From contig MWCN01000053.1 of the NCBI GenBank assembly GCA_002070045.1, positions 1 through 33,062 on the forward strand: a stretch of 33,062 nucleotides of DNA, in the 5' to 3' direction. Of the stretch, positions 1 through 9,592 are shown piece after piece. Below the pieces are notes generated by a model that was not told the DNA's origin, searched no databases, and was given only the letters and a program-made list of their open reading frames with translations. Positions within the stretch are counted from its first letter, which is position 1. Every line of letters begins with the position of its first letter. The position numbers and the translations under genes are program-made. This stretch comes from Candidatus Cloacimonetes bacterium ADurb.Bin211. Its GTDB lineage: Bacteria > Cloacimonadota > Cloacimonadia > Cloacimonadales > Cloacimonadaceae.

Positions 1-2019
1 AGAGGTGCGATTGTGCATAATCTTTTGCAAAGCATCCTGAATTAGCAATTCTGTCTCGGTATCAATATTGGAAGTTGCTTCATCAAGGATAAATATAGCA
101 GGATCATAAGCCAGCACACGAGCAAAAGCTATTAATTGTCTTTGACCGGTGGAAAGTGTTGCTCCTCGTTCCATTACTGGCTCATCATAACCCAGAGGAA
201 GCCTACTAATAAATTTATCTGCATTCACATACTTAGCTACTTGAATAATTTGTTCATTGCTTAATTGCTTATTGTTCAAGGCGATATTATCTCTGATATT
301 ACCGCTAAAGATGAACACATCCTGCTGAACTATACCAACATTCCTGCGTATATCCTCTAAGGCATAGCTTTCAAGTGGCTGTCCATCCAATAAAATCTGT
401 CCTTTTTGATAGGGATACATACCCAGAATCAAATTAACTATGGAAGTTTTACCACTTCCTGTATGTCCCACCAGAGCAATTTTTTCTCCGGGCTCAATTT
501 TAAAGCTAATGTTTTTCAAAACCCATTCATCCGGATTATAAGCCAGCCAAACATTTTTAAATTCAATTGCTCCTTGCAGTCTAATCCCTTTTTTCAGAGG
601 CTCACGATAGTCTTCGGGCTCTAATTCCATCAAGTCAAATATTCTTTCTGCTCCTGCCAGTGCTCCCTGCAATACATTAAACTTTTCGGAAAAGTCATCT
701 ATAGGTTGGAAAAGTTTTGAAATATATTGAGTGAAAGCCATCAGTAACCCGATAGTAATAGCATTACGAAGGATTTGACCTCCTCCATACCAGATGAGAA
801 GTGCTACTGCAATCTGAGAACTAACATGGATTATAGGTCGGAAAAATGCGAACAGCTTCATTTGCTTCATTGAAGCTATATAATACCTTTGATTAATCTT
901 AGCGAACTCTTCTCTCTTTCTTTTGTATTGATTGAATAGCTTAATTATCTTCTGACCACTGATATGCTCATCCAGAGTAGCATTCACCGCTGCAAGATGT
1001 TTTCTGACTTCTCTATATACGGGACGAGTCTTTTTCCGGAAAATTACAATGACCCACACGACTGCAGGTAATATTGCAAAACTAACCAGAGCTAATTTCC
1101 AGTTCAAGAGTAGCATCAATACCACAATGGCAATAATCATTATTATATCCTGGATAATAGTGATAACACCAGATGATAGCATTTCATCAATAGCTCTAAT
1201 ATCATTGGTAACACGGGTAACCAGTCTTCCTACTGGATTTGTATCAAAGAACTTAACGGGCATTCTTTGTAGATGAGCAAAGGCATCATGCCGCAGGTCA
1301 TTCATTGCTTTTTGAGAAAAAGTAGTTGTTATGACTACCTGGAAATATCCAGCTATAAACCTTATGATGCTGATAATTAAGAATGCTAAAGCTAGCCAGA
1401 TAAGTTTATTAGCAGCCTCATTTCTCAGCTGAAAACGTTCCTGCTTGGGAACCTTATTTAAGTGTTCTCTGGAGATAGCAATCTGTCCATCCCCAACTCT
1501 AAACCATCCTTTAAAACCTTCTTTCCCTCCCTGGGGATTCTTCTCTTCTTGAAGATATTTATTTAGTATCTGAATATTATCAGGTTTATCTACAATGAGA
1601 AATACTTTTTCCTCACTTATGATTCCTTTGTTTTGATATTCCAGTATATCTTGACGATTAATTTTATTCAAATCGGCAGAATTTAAAATTATAAAGTATC
1701 TGCCCTCATAGGTTAACCTTTTAAGTTTTAGGAAGGAATACTTATTTAGAAAAGAATTAACTGTAGCTTCATCCTGAAAGATAGCGATATTTTTATCCGA
1801 TACTATATAATCATCTATGGCTGTTTGCTGAATTAATGGCTGCACCAATTCAGCCAGGGAAACAACCATAACGATGAGAAAAGAACCGATTACACCTACC
1901 AGATAGGGTTTTAGATAATGCAGTAAACGTGCATATAAACGTTTATCAAAGATTCTGTTTTTTAACTCGTCTTCTTCAATAACTGGTTTTCCACCGCTAT
2001 GACCGCCACCACCCATCAT
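1..2019 (-). CDS. ABC exporter subunit, BmrD/TM288-like (3' end beyond window)
   Basis: Permease-ATPase half of a heterodimeric ABC exporter in the inner membrane; the substrate cannot be read from sequence. The visible 673 residues have TM1 at about 35-60, then an insertion of about 130 residues before TM2 (as in B. subtilis BmrD/YheH), the remaining membrane segments to about 440, and an NBD. Walker A GHTGSGKT lies near 518-525, the Q-loop is QQDVF, the signature is the non-canonical LSTGQ near 621, and Walker B ILDEATS near 645 keeps the catalytic Glu. The frame is open at base 1, so the H-loop and stop lie outside. The start is ATG at 2019, overlapping the upstream subunit's TGA (ATGATG), with GAAGGAG just upstream; a second in-frame ATG is at 2016. 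Family assignment is firm; the BmrD analogy rests on the insertion and the partner's features. Confidence 0.9.
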   Translation of the reverse strand, partial: MMGGGGHSGGKPVIEEDELKNRIFDKRLYARLLHYLKPYLVGVIGSFLIVMVVSLAELVQPLIQQTAIDDYIVSDKNIAIFQDEATVNSFLNKYSFLKLKRLTYEGRYFIILNSADLNKINRQDILEYQNKGIISEEKVFLIVDKPDNIQILNKYLQEEKNPQGGKEGFKGWFRVGDGQIAISREHLNKVPKQERFQLRNEAANKLIWLALAFLIISIIRFIAGYFQVVITTTFSQKAMNDLRHDAFAHLQRMPVKFFDTNPVGRLVTRVTNDIRAIDEMLSSGVITIIQDIIMIIAIVVLMLLLNWKLALVSFAILPAVVWVIVIFRKKTRPVYREVRKHLAAVNATLDEHISGQKIIKLFNQYKRKREEFAKINQRYYIASMKQMKLFAFFRPIIHVSSQIAVALLIWYGGGQILRNAITIGLLMAFTQYISKLFQPIDDFSEKFNVLQGALAGAERIFDLMELEPEDYREPLKKGIRLQGAIEFKNVWLAYNPDEWVLKNISFKIEPGEKIALVGHTGSGKTSIVNLILGMYPYQKGQILLDGQPLESYALEDIRRNVGIVQQDVFIFSGNIRDNIALNNKQLSNEQIIQVAKYVNADKFISRLPLGYDEPVMERGATLSTGQRQLIAFARVLAYDPAIFILDEATSNIDTETELLIQDALQKIMHNRTS

Positions 2020-3767
2020 AGCTCTTCTCCTTCCAGTCTGGCTCTAATGCGTTGTTTCTCATAAAGGTCACTGTATAGACCGCCCCGGGTAATTAATTCT
2101 TGGTGAGTTCCGTGCTCTATAATTTGAGCATCGCTTAATACAATTATATGATCTGCATGCTGAATAGAAGAAATGCGATGTGCTATAATGATATTTGTTT
2201 TCCCCTTCCGGTCTTCTACCAGATTTTGCAGTATATAGCGTTCCGTCTTTGTATCCACAGCTGAAAGAGCGTCATCCAGAATTAAAACTTCAGGATTGGT
2301 CAAAAGAGCTCTTGCAATAGCTACTCTTTGTTTTTGTCCTCCAGAAAGAGTTACACCCCGTTCACCTATAACCGTTTCAAATTTATCCTCAAATTCCATA
2401 ATTTCATCATAAATTTCAGCTTTCTTTGCTGCTTCATAAACTGCTTCTATAGGTACATCGGGAGCTCCTAAACGAATATTATTGGCTATGGAATCTGAAA
2501 AAAGAAAGATATCTTGAGGGACCAGCACTATATCCCGTCTAAGGACTTGTAGAGGTATTCTGTGAACCATATGACCATCAACCAGAATGCTACCTCTCGG
2601 AGGTTCATAAATCCTTACTATAAGTTCAATCAAAGTAGTTTTCCCACAACCGGTAGGTCCTACCACAGCTAAAGTTTTCCCCTGTTCCACTGAAGTGCTA
2701 ATATGGTCAAAAACCAGAGGAAGATTTTTTGCATAACGGAAAGTGAGGTCTCTTATTTCAATATTACCCTGCAATGATTTGATAGATAAATCTGCTTCCT
2801 TATCATTAATCTCGGGTTCTACTTCAAATATTTCATTTAACCTTTTGAGAGAAGCAGTTCCTCTTTGATACATATCCACTATCCAGCCAATAGCTACCAT
2901 AGGCCAAACCAGCATCCCTAAATATTGAAAGAAAGCTATGAATTGACCGATAGTTATATCACCACGAATAGTAGCTCTACCTCCAAAATAAAGAGTTATA
3001 ATCATAGAAAGACTGATGATTAAACCCTGAAAAGGATGGAAAAATCCTGCTATTTTTGCCATATTGATGTTTTCTTTAACAAAATCCCAGGATACTTTAT
3101 CCACTTTTTCCAATTCAGATTTTTCTTGCACAAATGCTTTTACAATGCGGATTCCGGATATACTTTCCTGTATAGCTCCGGTCAATGTAGCAAAACTGGT
3201 TTGAACCCGATAGAAACTCTTGTGCATTTTTTTACCAAAAACGCTAATTGTAATTGTTAAGATAGGCATAGGAATAACTGCTAGAGCGGTTAAACGTAAG
3301 TCTATGGAACCCATAAAACTGAACGAAGCTATAGTCATTAAAACTATGTCCATAGCTGCTATCAGTCCCATACCAAACATCATTCTTACGGAATTGAGGT
3401 CATTAGTGGCATATGCCATTAGGTCTCCAACTTTCCGCGTATTGAAGAAGTTTTGCGATAGTTGCATTAAGTGGTCATAGAAATCCTGCCGAAGATTCTT
3501 TTCTATCATAAAAGAATTGCCAATAATTAATACCCTCCAGAAATATCGCAACACCATTACTGCAATAGCCAGCATAAAAATGACCAGAGCCATCAATAAT
3601 AGACCCCGGGAATCTATGGTACGTTCCTGAATCCTGTCTATAGCTTGCTGCATAACCCATGGTGTTACCAGCTGTACTATATCTACCAGGATCAGCATCA
3701 CCAAACCGCCAGCAATTCTTCCATAACTCTTTTTCAAGTATGGAATAACAGCATCAAAAGTCCGCAT
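2016..3767 (-). CDS. ABC exporter subunit, BmrC/TM287-like
   Basis: Complete 583-residue partner of the downstream subunit, the usual length for a half-exporter. Six membrane segments fill about residues 15-320. The NBD has Walker A GPTGCGKTT near 367-375, Q-loop PQDIFLF, canonical signature LSGGQKQR near 474, Walker B VLILDDALSAVD near 497 and H-loop AHRIS. The Walker B Glu is replaced by Asp (LDD), the mark of the degenerate-site subunit in heterodimeric exporters such as BmrC and TM287. The stop overlaps the next gene's start by 4 bases, so the two subunits should be translationally coupled. The start is ATG with CTGGAG five bases upstream. Likely a drug, lipid or peptide exporter; the substrate is unknown. 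Confidence 0.92.
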   Translation of the reverse strand: MRTFDAVIPYLKKSYGRIAGGLVMLILVDIVQLVTPWVMQQAIDRIQERTIDSRGLLLMALVIFMLAIAVMVLRYFWRVLIIGNSFMIEKNLRQDFYDHLMQLSQNFFNTRKVGDLMAYATNDLNSVRMMFGMGLIAAMDIVLMTIASFSFMGSIDLRLTALAVIPMPILTITISVFGKKMHKSFYRVQTSFATLTGAIQESISGIRIVKAFVQEKSELEKVDKVSWDFVKENINMAKIAGFFHPFQGLIISLSMIITLYFGGRATIRGDITIGQFIAFFQYLGMLVWPMVAIGWIVDMYQRGTASLKRLNEIFEVEPEINDKEADLSIKSLQGNIEIRDLTFRYAKNLPLVFDHISTSVEQGKTLAVVGPTGCGKTTLIELIVRIYEPPRGSILVDGHMVHRIPLQVLRRDIVLVPQDIFLFSDSIANNIRLGAPDVPIEAVYEAAKKAEIYDEIMEFEDKFETVIGERGVTLSGGQKQRVAIARALLTNPEVLILDDALSAVDTKTERYILQNLVEDRKGKTNIIIAHRISSIQHADHIIVLSDAQIIEHGTHQELITRGGLYSDLYEKQRIRARLEGEEL

Positions 3768-4080
3768 TAATTCTCCAGTTTATATGTTCTATCTGAGCAA
3801 ACAACATACTATCATAAAAGGGAAATTAATATTATATAGCTTTATAATCTAAGAGGAGTAGGTTTTAATACCTTTACTATTCTGGATAATACAATATCCA
3901 ATGATTATCAATTTAATAGTATTGAGAAATTTGTCAAATTAAATATGTAACTACATACTGCTCTAATATAATATGGAGTTCAATTCTTCCCTCGTCCTAT
4001 ATCTAATCCTTTCTTTTATAAGTGCTCTTCTATGATTACTTATAGCTAATCTATTATCCTCCCGAACAATAAAGCAATAT
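3768..4080. other. Intergenic region between exporter operon and large secreted protein
   Basis: This 313-bp AT-rich stretch contains no plausible gene. It should hold the promoter of the exporter operon and the 3' end of the 1816-residue gene, both on the minus strand. A TTGACA hexamer reads leftward at 3937-3932, about 170 bases before the exporter start, without a convincing -10 at normal spacing. A 7-bp inverted repeat TATAAGT/ACTTATA (4017-4023 and 4038-4044, loop 14) lies 37-64 bases past the secreted-protein stop; it is AU-rich with no T-tract, so only a weak terminator candidate. Confidence 0.5.
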
Positions 4081-7000
4081 CTATTTTAGCAGCATCATCC
4101 GACGCGTAAATACCTTATTTTTTGTCTCCAGACGATAAAAATAGACTCCTGAAGACACATACTGGTTATTACGATCCAGACCGTTCCAGACTACATTATA
4201 ATTTCCTGGAGCAAAATTATCCTCTAACAGAACCTTCACCAATTGACCTTTTATATTATAAATGGACAACTTAGCCTTACCCGGTTCTGCCAGATCAAAA
4301 GATATGGTAGTGGTTGGATTAAATGGGTTGGGATAATTTGACTTTAGTTTAGTGATTAAACCAGGAATGGGTGGTTCATTTATATCTTCATAAGGGAACA
4401 TAAACTCAATAGTATCTGAGGGACATCCTTCCATATTATAATATAAAGCTCTAATATAATATTTATATAGTCCATTAAGCGAAATATAATCAGTATATGA
4501 AGTAATATCGGTAGTGTGGACTAATTCAAAGGGACCCGTGTTAAATTTCTTATATACTTTATATCCACCGATAGGAAGGACTGGATCATAAGGTTCTGCC
4601 CAGCTAAGTGAGACCTCTCCTGTCTCATTATTAACAATAAAATCTGTATTTACAGGCTTGGGCAAATCTATAAGAGTGAAATCACTTTGCCTGAGAGGAG
4701 ATTCAGGTGTTATCTGAATATTAAAAGCACTGGAAGACTGATGATAAGGTAAACTTGCGGTAATATCATAAGTTCCAAAAGGTAAATATAATTTATATGA
4801 ACCATTGTCATCTGGATGAGTGGAAAAATGATTATTAGCCATAATCAGTGTTTTGCTTGCCGGAGTAGTAGAAGTAGGTGTTACCAGACCATATATATAG
4901 CCAGTCTTTTGATTGACACCACTGAGCTCAAAATTATCTATAAACCATCCTATCCCGGTAGTAGAACTGTCCGAAGTCATACGAAAGCGAAAACGCACGG
5001 TTTGATATTCATATTGGCTCAAATTGAATTGCACTGTTTGCCAGGAGCTTATAGAACCAGTAAAGCCCGGCTGACTATTTAAACTTACAATATTATTAGA
5101 AGGATAACCACCCAGAGGTGTAATAACGGTCCAGTTATTTCCATTATCAACAGAGATGCTTACATTACCTCCATCATAATTATTTTCCATACCATATATA
5201 TGCCGAAAAGTTAGTATGCAACTACTTTCCAGGGTATATTCAGGAGTAACTAAAACATAATCAATAAGATTAGGATAGTTCCCATTTAAATTAGTTGCCC
5301 AGACTTTTACTCCGGAATAGGGACCAACTTGAGCAGGAATACCCCATTCCCATCCTGTTTCCGAGATGAAATCACCATCATTAGATTCAAAATCATTGAA
5401 GACATTTGCAATATTGTAAGGCACTAAAATATTATTAGATATGGGCAATCCATTAGAAATAGATATATTAAATTGCATAGAAATATATTGTGAGAGTGAA
5501 CTTACACCAGTAAATTGAACTTCAAATACAAATTGCATTATAGTATTTGGTTCAATCAGTGGCAAATTAATTATCGGATTCACTATCATAACATCTGAAC
5601 TGGAAGTAGATAGTGTAGCCATAACTTCACGAGATTGAACATCGGAATGATTGTAAACATTAACAATAATCTTAACGGTTTCCAGTGGTTCTATAATCCC
5701 ATTGAAATTGGCATCAGCATCGTTTATCAGATATGAGAAGAATTCAAGGACAGAGGCTTCTATTCTTACAGTAAAATTCCGTTGCCAGCTAAATTCTCCA
5801 GAACTGATTAGTAGATGAAAGTTTACTACCGTTCCATTAGGACATTCAGGAGCTACGGTGAACACAAAAGGCTGCTGATTCACTCCAAAGCTATCAGTAG
5901 TCAAAGAGTAATATGTTCCTGTAGCAGTAAGAATATTGATATAAGGATTGTTAGTACTCAGCGTAGCAGTTATATTTTCCGCTGTCTGATTACCGATATT
6001 CTGTATTTTAATACCTAATCTTATTGTTTCACCTGGTTCACAGACACCATTACCATTATTGTCATCTATATAAGTTTCATTAAGGATGATATGTGGGTCA
6101 TAATAATAAAGAGGAACATTGGTTATATAAAGTGCCCTTTGATTTCCCAGAGGTGAAGCAGCTATGGGATAGACATTATTGAAAGTATATTCCAATCCCA
6201 TCGTTCCAGTATGGTCTTCAATACCTATAGTAGCATAGCAGCCATGACGATTGCCCGAGGTCATATCTACATTATTAAAGGTTTGATATTGAAACTTAAT
6301 AGGACCATCTCCCAGAGAAGTAGGATACATACTCTGATCATAAAGGATAACTTCAAAGGTTTCCAAGGAGGAACCATTACTGCCATTCTTGAGGTTATAC
6401 CATTCTATCACAAAACTATGATTATTGCGGTCATACCAGGTGTAGATTCCACCTCCTGCATGGGTGGCTAAATCATCCCAGAAGGGTGCAATCATCGGAC
6501 TAGGTCCCATAGGTCCAGGTAGACGATAATTACGAAATTCGCCGTTTTCGGTTGCTCCCATAGCTATAAAGCCATTAGAGCAAACCGTTATCTGATCATA
6601 TACCTGACCATAAAATTGGAAAGGAAAAGGTAATTCCACTATAGCCAGAGCATTTGCTCCCACCTGATCTCCTTCATCTCCACCCGTATAGGCATCGGTG
6701 ATAGGCAAAGCTGTTCCTAATCCACCTTCAGCAGGAGCAATTTCAATCCAGTTATATAGGGGACATTCTTCATAATCTGTATCCTGGTCATCATAGATGA
6801 CATAACCATAACTATCGGGTCCGAGAGGATCATCAACTGTAACCTCACCTATAGTTAGAGAAAAATCCAGCCATTGCTCAAAACCAGAACTATTATAAAG
6901 CTTTAATCGCATAGGAATAATCATTCCTGGGAGCAACATCGGTCTACCATAAAGCTGAAAGTTATCGGTGGTTGGCGTTACTTCAATATTGAAAAATAAG

Positions 7001-9531
7001 TCACCATAAAAAGCTGTATTATCAGTGACATTTATCAGGTCATTTAAAGTATATAGACGGCCATAGATATCAGTTATGGGAGTAGCAGTTTGATTAATAA
7101 CGGTAATGGTAAATTCAACATTTTCTCCAGGGTCTAAAACCTGATTTTCTTCATCTATCACCTGGTAACTATTAAAAATCATTTCCGCATTATTCACAGT
7201 TACGAACTCGGAAACATCGTAGCTAACATTATTGCTATCGGTGAGCATAAGATGAAAACGAATCATTGCCTCATTAGGTGTATTAGCTGCTATATTCACT
7301 ACCACTGGATTATTATTAAAACCCAGAGCAGAAGGAGCTATCGCTTCATAAGTGAGCAGAGAATCCACTATAGAGACATAAGGGCTTCTGGAAGATAGAT
7401 AACCAGAAATACCGGAAATAGAAGTAGCACTGGTATTACGGAGTCCTAAAAGAAGCTCAATAGTCTCTCCTGCATCTACCAAGCCATCACTATTACCCTG
7501 TGACAAACCTTCATTATCATCATCCACAATAATAGTGCCTGGAACCAGAGTTCCGAAATTGTCTACTGCTATATTTTGCTGTAAAGGTTTAAAATTATGC
7601 TTGGAAACAGTAAGGACACAGGGGCTAACTGTCATATCGGAGGATAAGATAAGGACAACATTACCATCTTCATCTGTATAACCACGACCGATAATGGAAT
7701 TGTTTTGAGTTAAAGTAACGCAGGCATCTTTCACTGGAACACCGGTTGCATCAGTTACAAATACATCCATATAATTCTGTCCCAGGGGAATACTGGTTAT
7801 ACTAGTAATATTAAAATGGTTCGGAATACCGCAGTAAATCTCCACGGTGGGGTCTCCCATAAGATTTAGCCAGTGTGTATGTTCGTTATTATAGCTAGAA
7901 GACAGACCATAAACCTGGAATGCAAATAACTTTCCATTAAGCATAGCTTCGCCTGGAGTACGCATATTATACTGCAATATTCCACCAAATATACCCCCAT
8001 GCAAAACATTATTAAACACTGTTTTAGTGCTTGAAGTAGCCATACCCATAGCAGTTATTGCACCTTTTGGTTGGGCAGCGCTCCCTAATCGTATATAAGT
8101 TTCCGTACTTGCGGTAGAATTGAAGTTCCCCGTACCACAGGTAAGAAGAACCGCATGAGGCATTCTATAGGCATTATTTAAAGACTCCGAAGGAGACCAT
8201 CCACTCATACTAATATAACCACGGTAACTGTGAAATCCGACTCCAGTATTAATAGCGCTGTTTACCTCGCTTGAAGGGGGATTATCACCATATAATTCGG
8301 TAAAGGTATAATCAGGGTTAATAGCAAGAGCACTTTCTTTGATAAATTTGCTAATATAGGTTGTACTGATGCCTGAAGGTGAATAATCACCTATTAAAAG
8401 CATTCTATTCAACCATTGGGCGTTATTTAGATTGATGTCTCTTTCATAAAGATAAATTTTAGCGAAAAGAGTCTGAAGCTGAGAAAGATTCTCTGCACTG
8501 ATTCTACCGATAAAAACATCACCTAATATATCACTACCAGCTAAATGCGTATAAGGATAATCGGTTGATCCACCAGAATAAGTAAAACAAGGTATGGTAT
8601 AGGAGCCACTGGTGTCACCTATAAGAATTACATAGTCAGGTCTTGTATCAGGATTATTATAGGCATTTTGAATATAGGTCTTAATAGATGTAGTGCTGCT
8701 TCCCGCTTCATTATTAGCTGTACTGGCAATGGATACATCTGCTCCCTTCTGTTTTTTCCAGAGGACAAAGGAATTTAAGGCAGCAATATAATTAGTATCA
8801 GTGTTATTGCCATAAATAATCAAATAACGAGGAGGAATATGACTATCTATCAGATTACGATAATCATCAAAATTGAATATGATAGATTCATAGATATTGG
8901 CAAAAGCAGGGGAAATGGATTGTAATTCTCCTTCCAGTTCATTGATTCCGGGCTCATTTAAATAATTAACCCGAAAAGAGATAGATTGATTTATAGTAAG
9001 AGTATGACTCTGCGGATTATAACTAAAAGGATTTACCTGTATTCCTACTAGACGAAAATCTCTCAAGATCACTGGATTGCTAATCTGAATAAGATTGGCA
9101 GGATAGGAAACACCGTTTTCATAAAAAGCATTATCTATTACAAAAGATTTAGGAGATGCGGAATTCTGGTCTTCCTGTACAGGATAAGGTAAAAATTGAG
9201 CTAGCACTTCTGTCTGACTATTTAAAGTTTCAATCTGAACGCTACCTTGACGAGGTATAGCCAGCATTATGCTCAAAGTAGGAAGCTCAGGCAACCCACT
9301 TTCCAGTGTTGTTCCTGATTCTGGCATCATTATTCTCTGGTAAGTATTACCGTTAGCCTCTTCTTCTGTTATATCATACGAAGGAAGTGTGAATTGAATA
9401 TCCAGATAATTCGTAGATTTCGTAGTAATCTGGAAAGCATGATTAGATTGAGGAAGGATATTATCGTTAAAAGCTAAGATTGCGCTGAGACTTAATCCCA
9501 ACATTAAAACAAGGGATACTTTTTTAATCAT
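4081..9531 (-). CDS. Secreted gingipain-like (peptidase C25) multidomain protein with C-terminal sorting domain
   Basis: An exported 1816-residue protein. A signal peptide (MIKKVSLVLMLGLSLSAILA) is followed by a pro-like region to about 225 and a C25-like domain at about 230-570. The rest is beta-rich: an Ig-like segment near 600, D-x-N-x-(D/N)-G...PGE CARDB-like repeats near 677, 794, 1160 and 1277, a nidogen-like segment at about 930-1130, a jelly-roll/MAM-like domain at about 1385-1540, a carboxypeptidase-regulatory-like fold near 1545-1620, an Fn3 domain near 1627-1715, and a C-terminal FlgD-Ig/type A sorting module (SNYPNPFNPTT near 1734). The nucleophile candidate is Cys465 in LLTCGTGNF. 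Where gingipains have a GHG-type His motif this protein reads YRGYIS, with Tyr439 at the His position, so protease activity is uncertain. ATG 9531 is preferred over an in-frame TTG at 9534 because GAGG sits eight bases before it. Confidence 0.85.
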   Translation of the reverse strand: MIKKVSLVLMLGLSLSAILAFNDNILPQSNHAFQITTKSTNYLDIQFTLPSYDITEEEANGNTYQRIMMPESGTTLESGLPELPTLSIMLAIPRQGSVQIETLNSQTEVLAQFLPYPVQEDQNSASPKSFVIDNAFYENGVSYPANLIQISNPVILRDFRLVGIQVNPFSYNPQSHTLTINQSISFRVNYLNEPGINELEGELQSISPAFANIYESIIFNFDDYRNLIDSHIPPRYLIIYGNNTDTNYIAALNSFVLWKKQKGADVSIASTANNEAGSSTTSIKTYIQNAYNNPDTRPDYVILIGDTSGSYTIPCFTYSGGSTDYPYTHLAGSDILGDVFIGRISAENLSQLQTLFAKIYLYERDINLNNAQWLNRMLLIGDYSPSGISTTYISKFIKESALAINPDYTFTELYGDNPPSSEVNSAINTGVGFHSYRGYISMSGWSPSESLNNAYRMPHAVLLTCGTGNFNSTASTETYIRLGSAAQPKGAITAMGMATSSTKTVFNNVLHGGIFGGILQYNMRTPGEAMLNGKLFAFQVYGLSSSYNNEHTHWLNLMGDPTVEIYCGIPNHFNITSITSIPLGQNYMDVFVTDATGVPVKDACVTLTQNNSIIGRGYTDEDGNVVLILSSDMTVSPCVLTVSKHNFKPLQQNIAVDNFGTLVPGTIIVDDDNEGLSQGNSDGLVDAGETIELLLGLRNTSATSISGISGYLSSRSPYVSIVDSLLTYEAIAPSALGFNNNPVVVNIAANTPNEAMIRFHLMLTDSNNVSYDVSEFVTVNNAEMIFNSYQVIDEENQVLDPGENVEFTITVINQTATPITDIYGRLYTLNDLINVTDNTAFYGDLFFNIEVTPTTDNFQLYGRPMLLPGMIIPMRLKLYNSSGFEQWLDFSLTIGEVTVDDPLGPDSYGYVIYDDQDTDYEECPLYNWIEIAPAEGGLGTALPITDAYTGGDEGDQVGANALAIVELPFPFQFYGQVYDQITVCSNGFIAMGATENGEFRNYRLPGPMGPSPMIAPFWDDLATHAGGGIYTWYDRNNHSFVIEWYNLKNGSNGSSLETFEVILYDQSMYPTSLGDGPIKFQYQTFNNVDMTSGNRHGCYATIGIEDHTGTMGLEYTFNNVYPIAASPLGNQRALYITNVPLYYYDPHIILNETYIDDNNGNGVCEPGETIRLGIKIQNIGNQTAENITATLSTNNPYINILTATGTYYSLTTDSFGVNQQPFVFTVAPECPNGTVVNFHLLISSGEFSWQRNFTVRIEASVLEFFSYLINDADANFNGIIEPLETVKIIVNVYNHSDVQSREVMATLSTSSSDVMIVNPIINLPLIEPNTIMQFVFEVQFTGVSSLSQYISMQFNISISNGLPISNNILVPYNIANVFNDFESNDGDFISETGWEWGIPAQVGPYSGVKVWATNLNGNYPNLIDYVLVTPEYTLESSCILTFRHIYGMENNYDGGNVSISVDNGNNWTVITPLGGYPSNNIVSLNSQPGFTGSISSWQTVQFNLSQYEYQTVRFRFRMTSDSSTTGIGWFIDNFELSGVNQKTGYIYGLVTPTSTTPASKTLIMANNHFSTHPDDNGSYKLYLPFGTYDITASLPYHQSSSAFNIQITPESPLRQSDFTLIDLPKPVNTDFIVNNETGEVSLSWAEPYDPVLPIGGYKVYKKFNTGPFELVHTTDITSYTDYISLNGLYKYYIRALYYNMEGCPSDTIEFMFPYEDINEPPIPGLITKLKSNYPNPFNPTTTISFDLAEPGKAKLSIYNIKGQLVKVLLEDNFAPGNYNVVWNGLDRNNQYVSSGVYFYRLETKNKVFTRRMMLLK

Positions 9532-9592
9532 CAAATATACCTCTAATGGGTAGAATATTTATATTTATATGGAGCAATAATTATTCCATTTT

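Noticed and set aside
1049-1276. Plus-strand reading frames within the exporter genes
   Set aside because: They run antisense to strongly conserved ABC transporter coding sequence, lack ribosome binding sites and have no recognisable domain.
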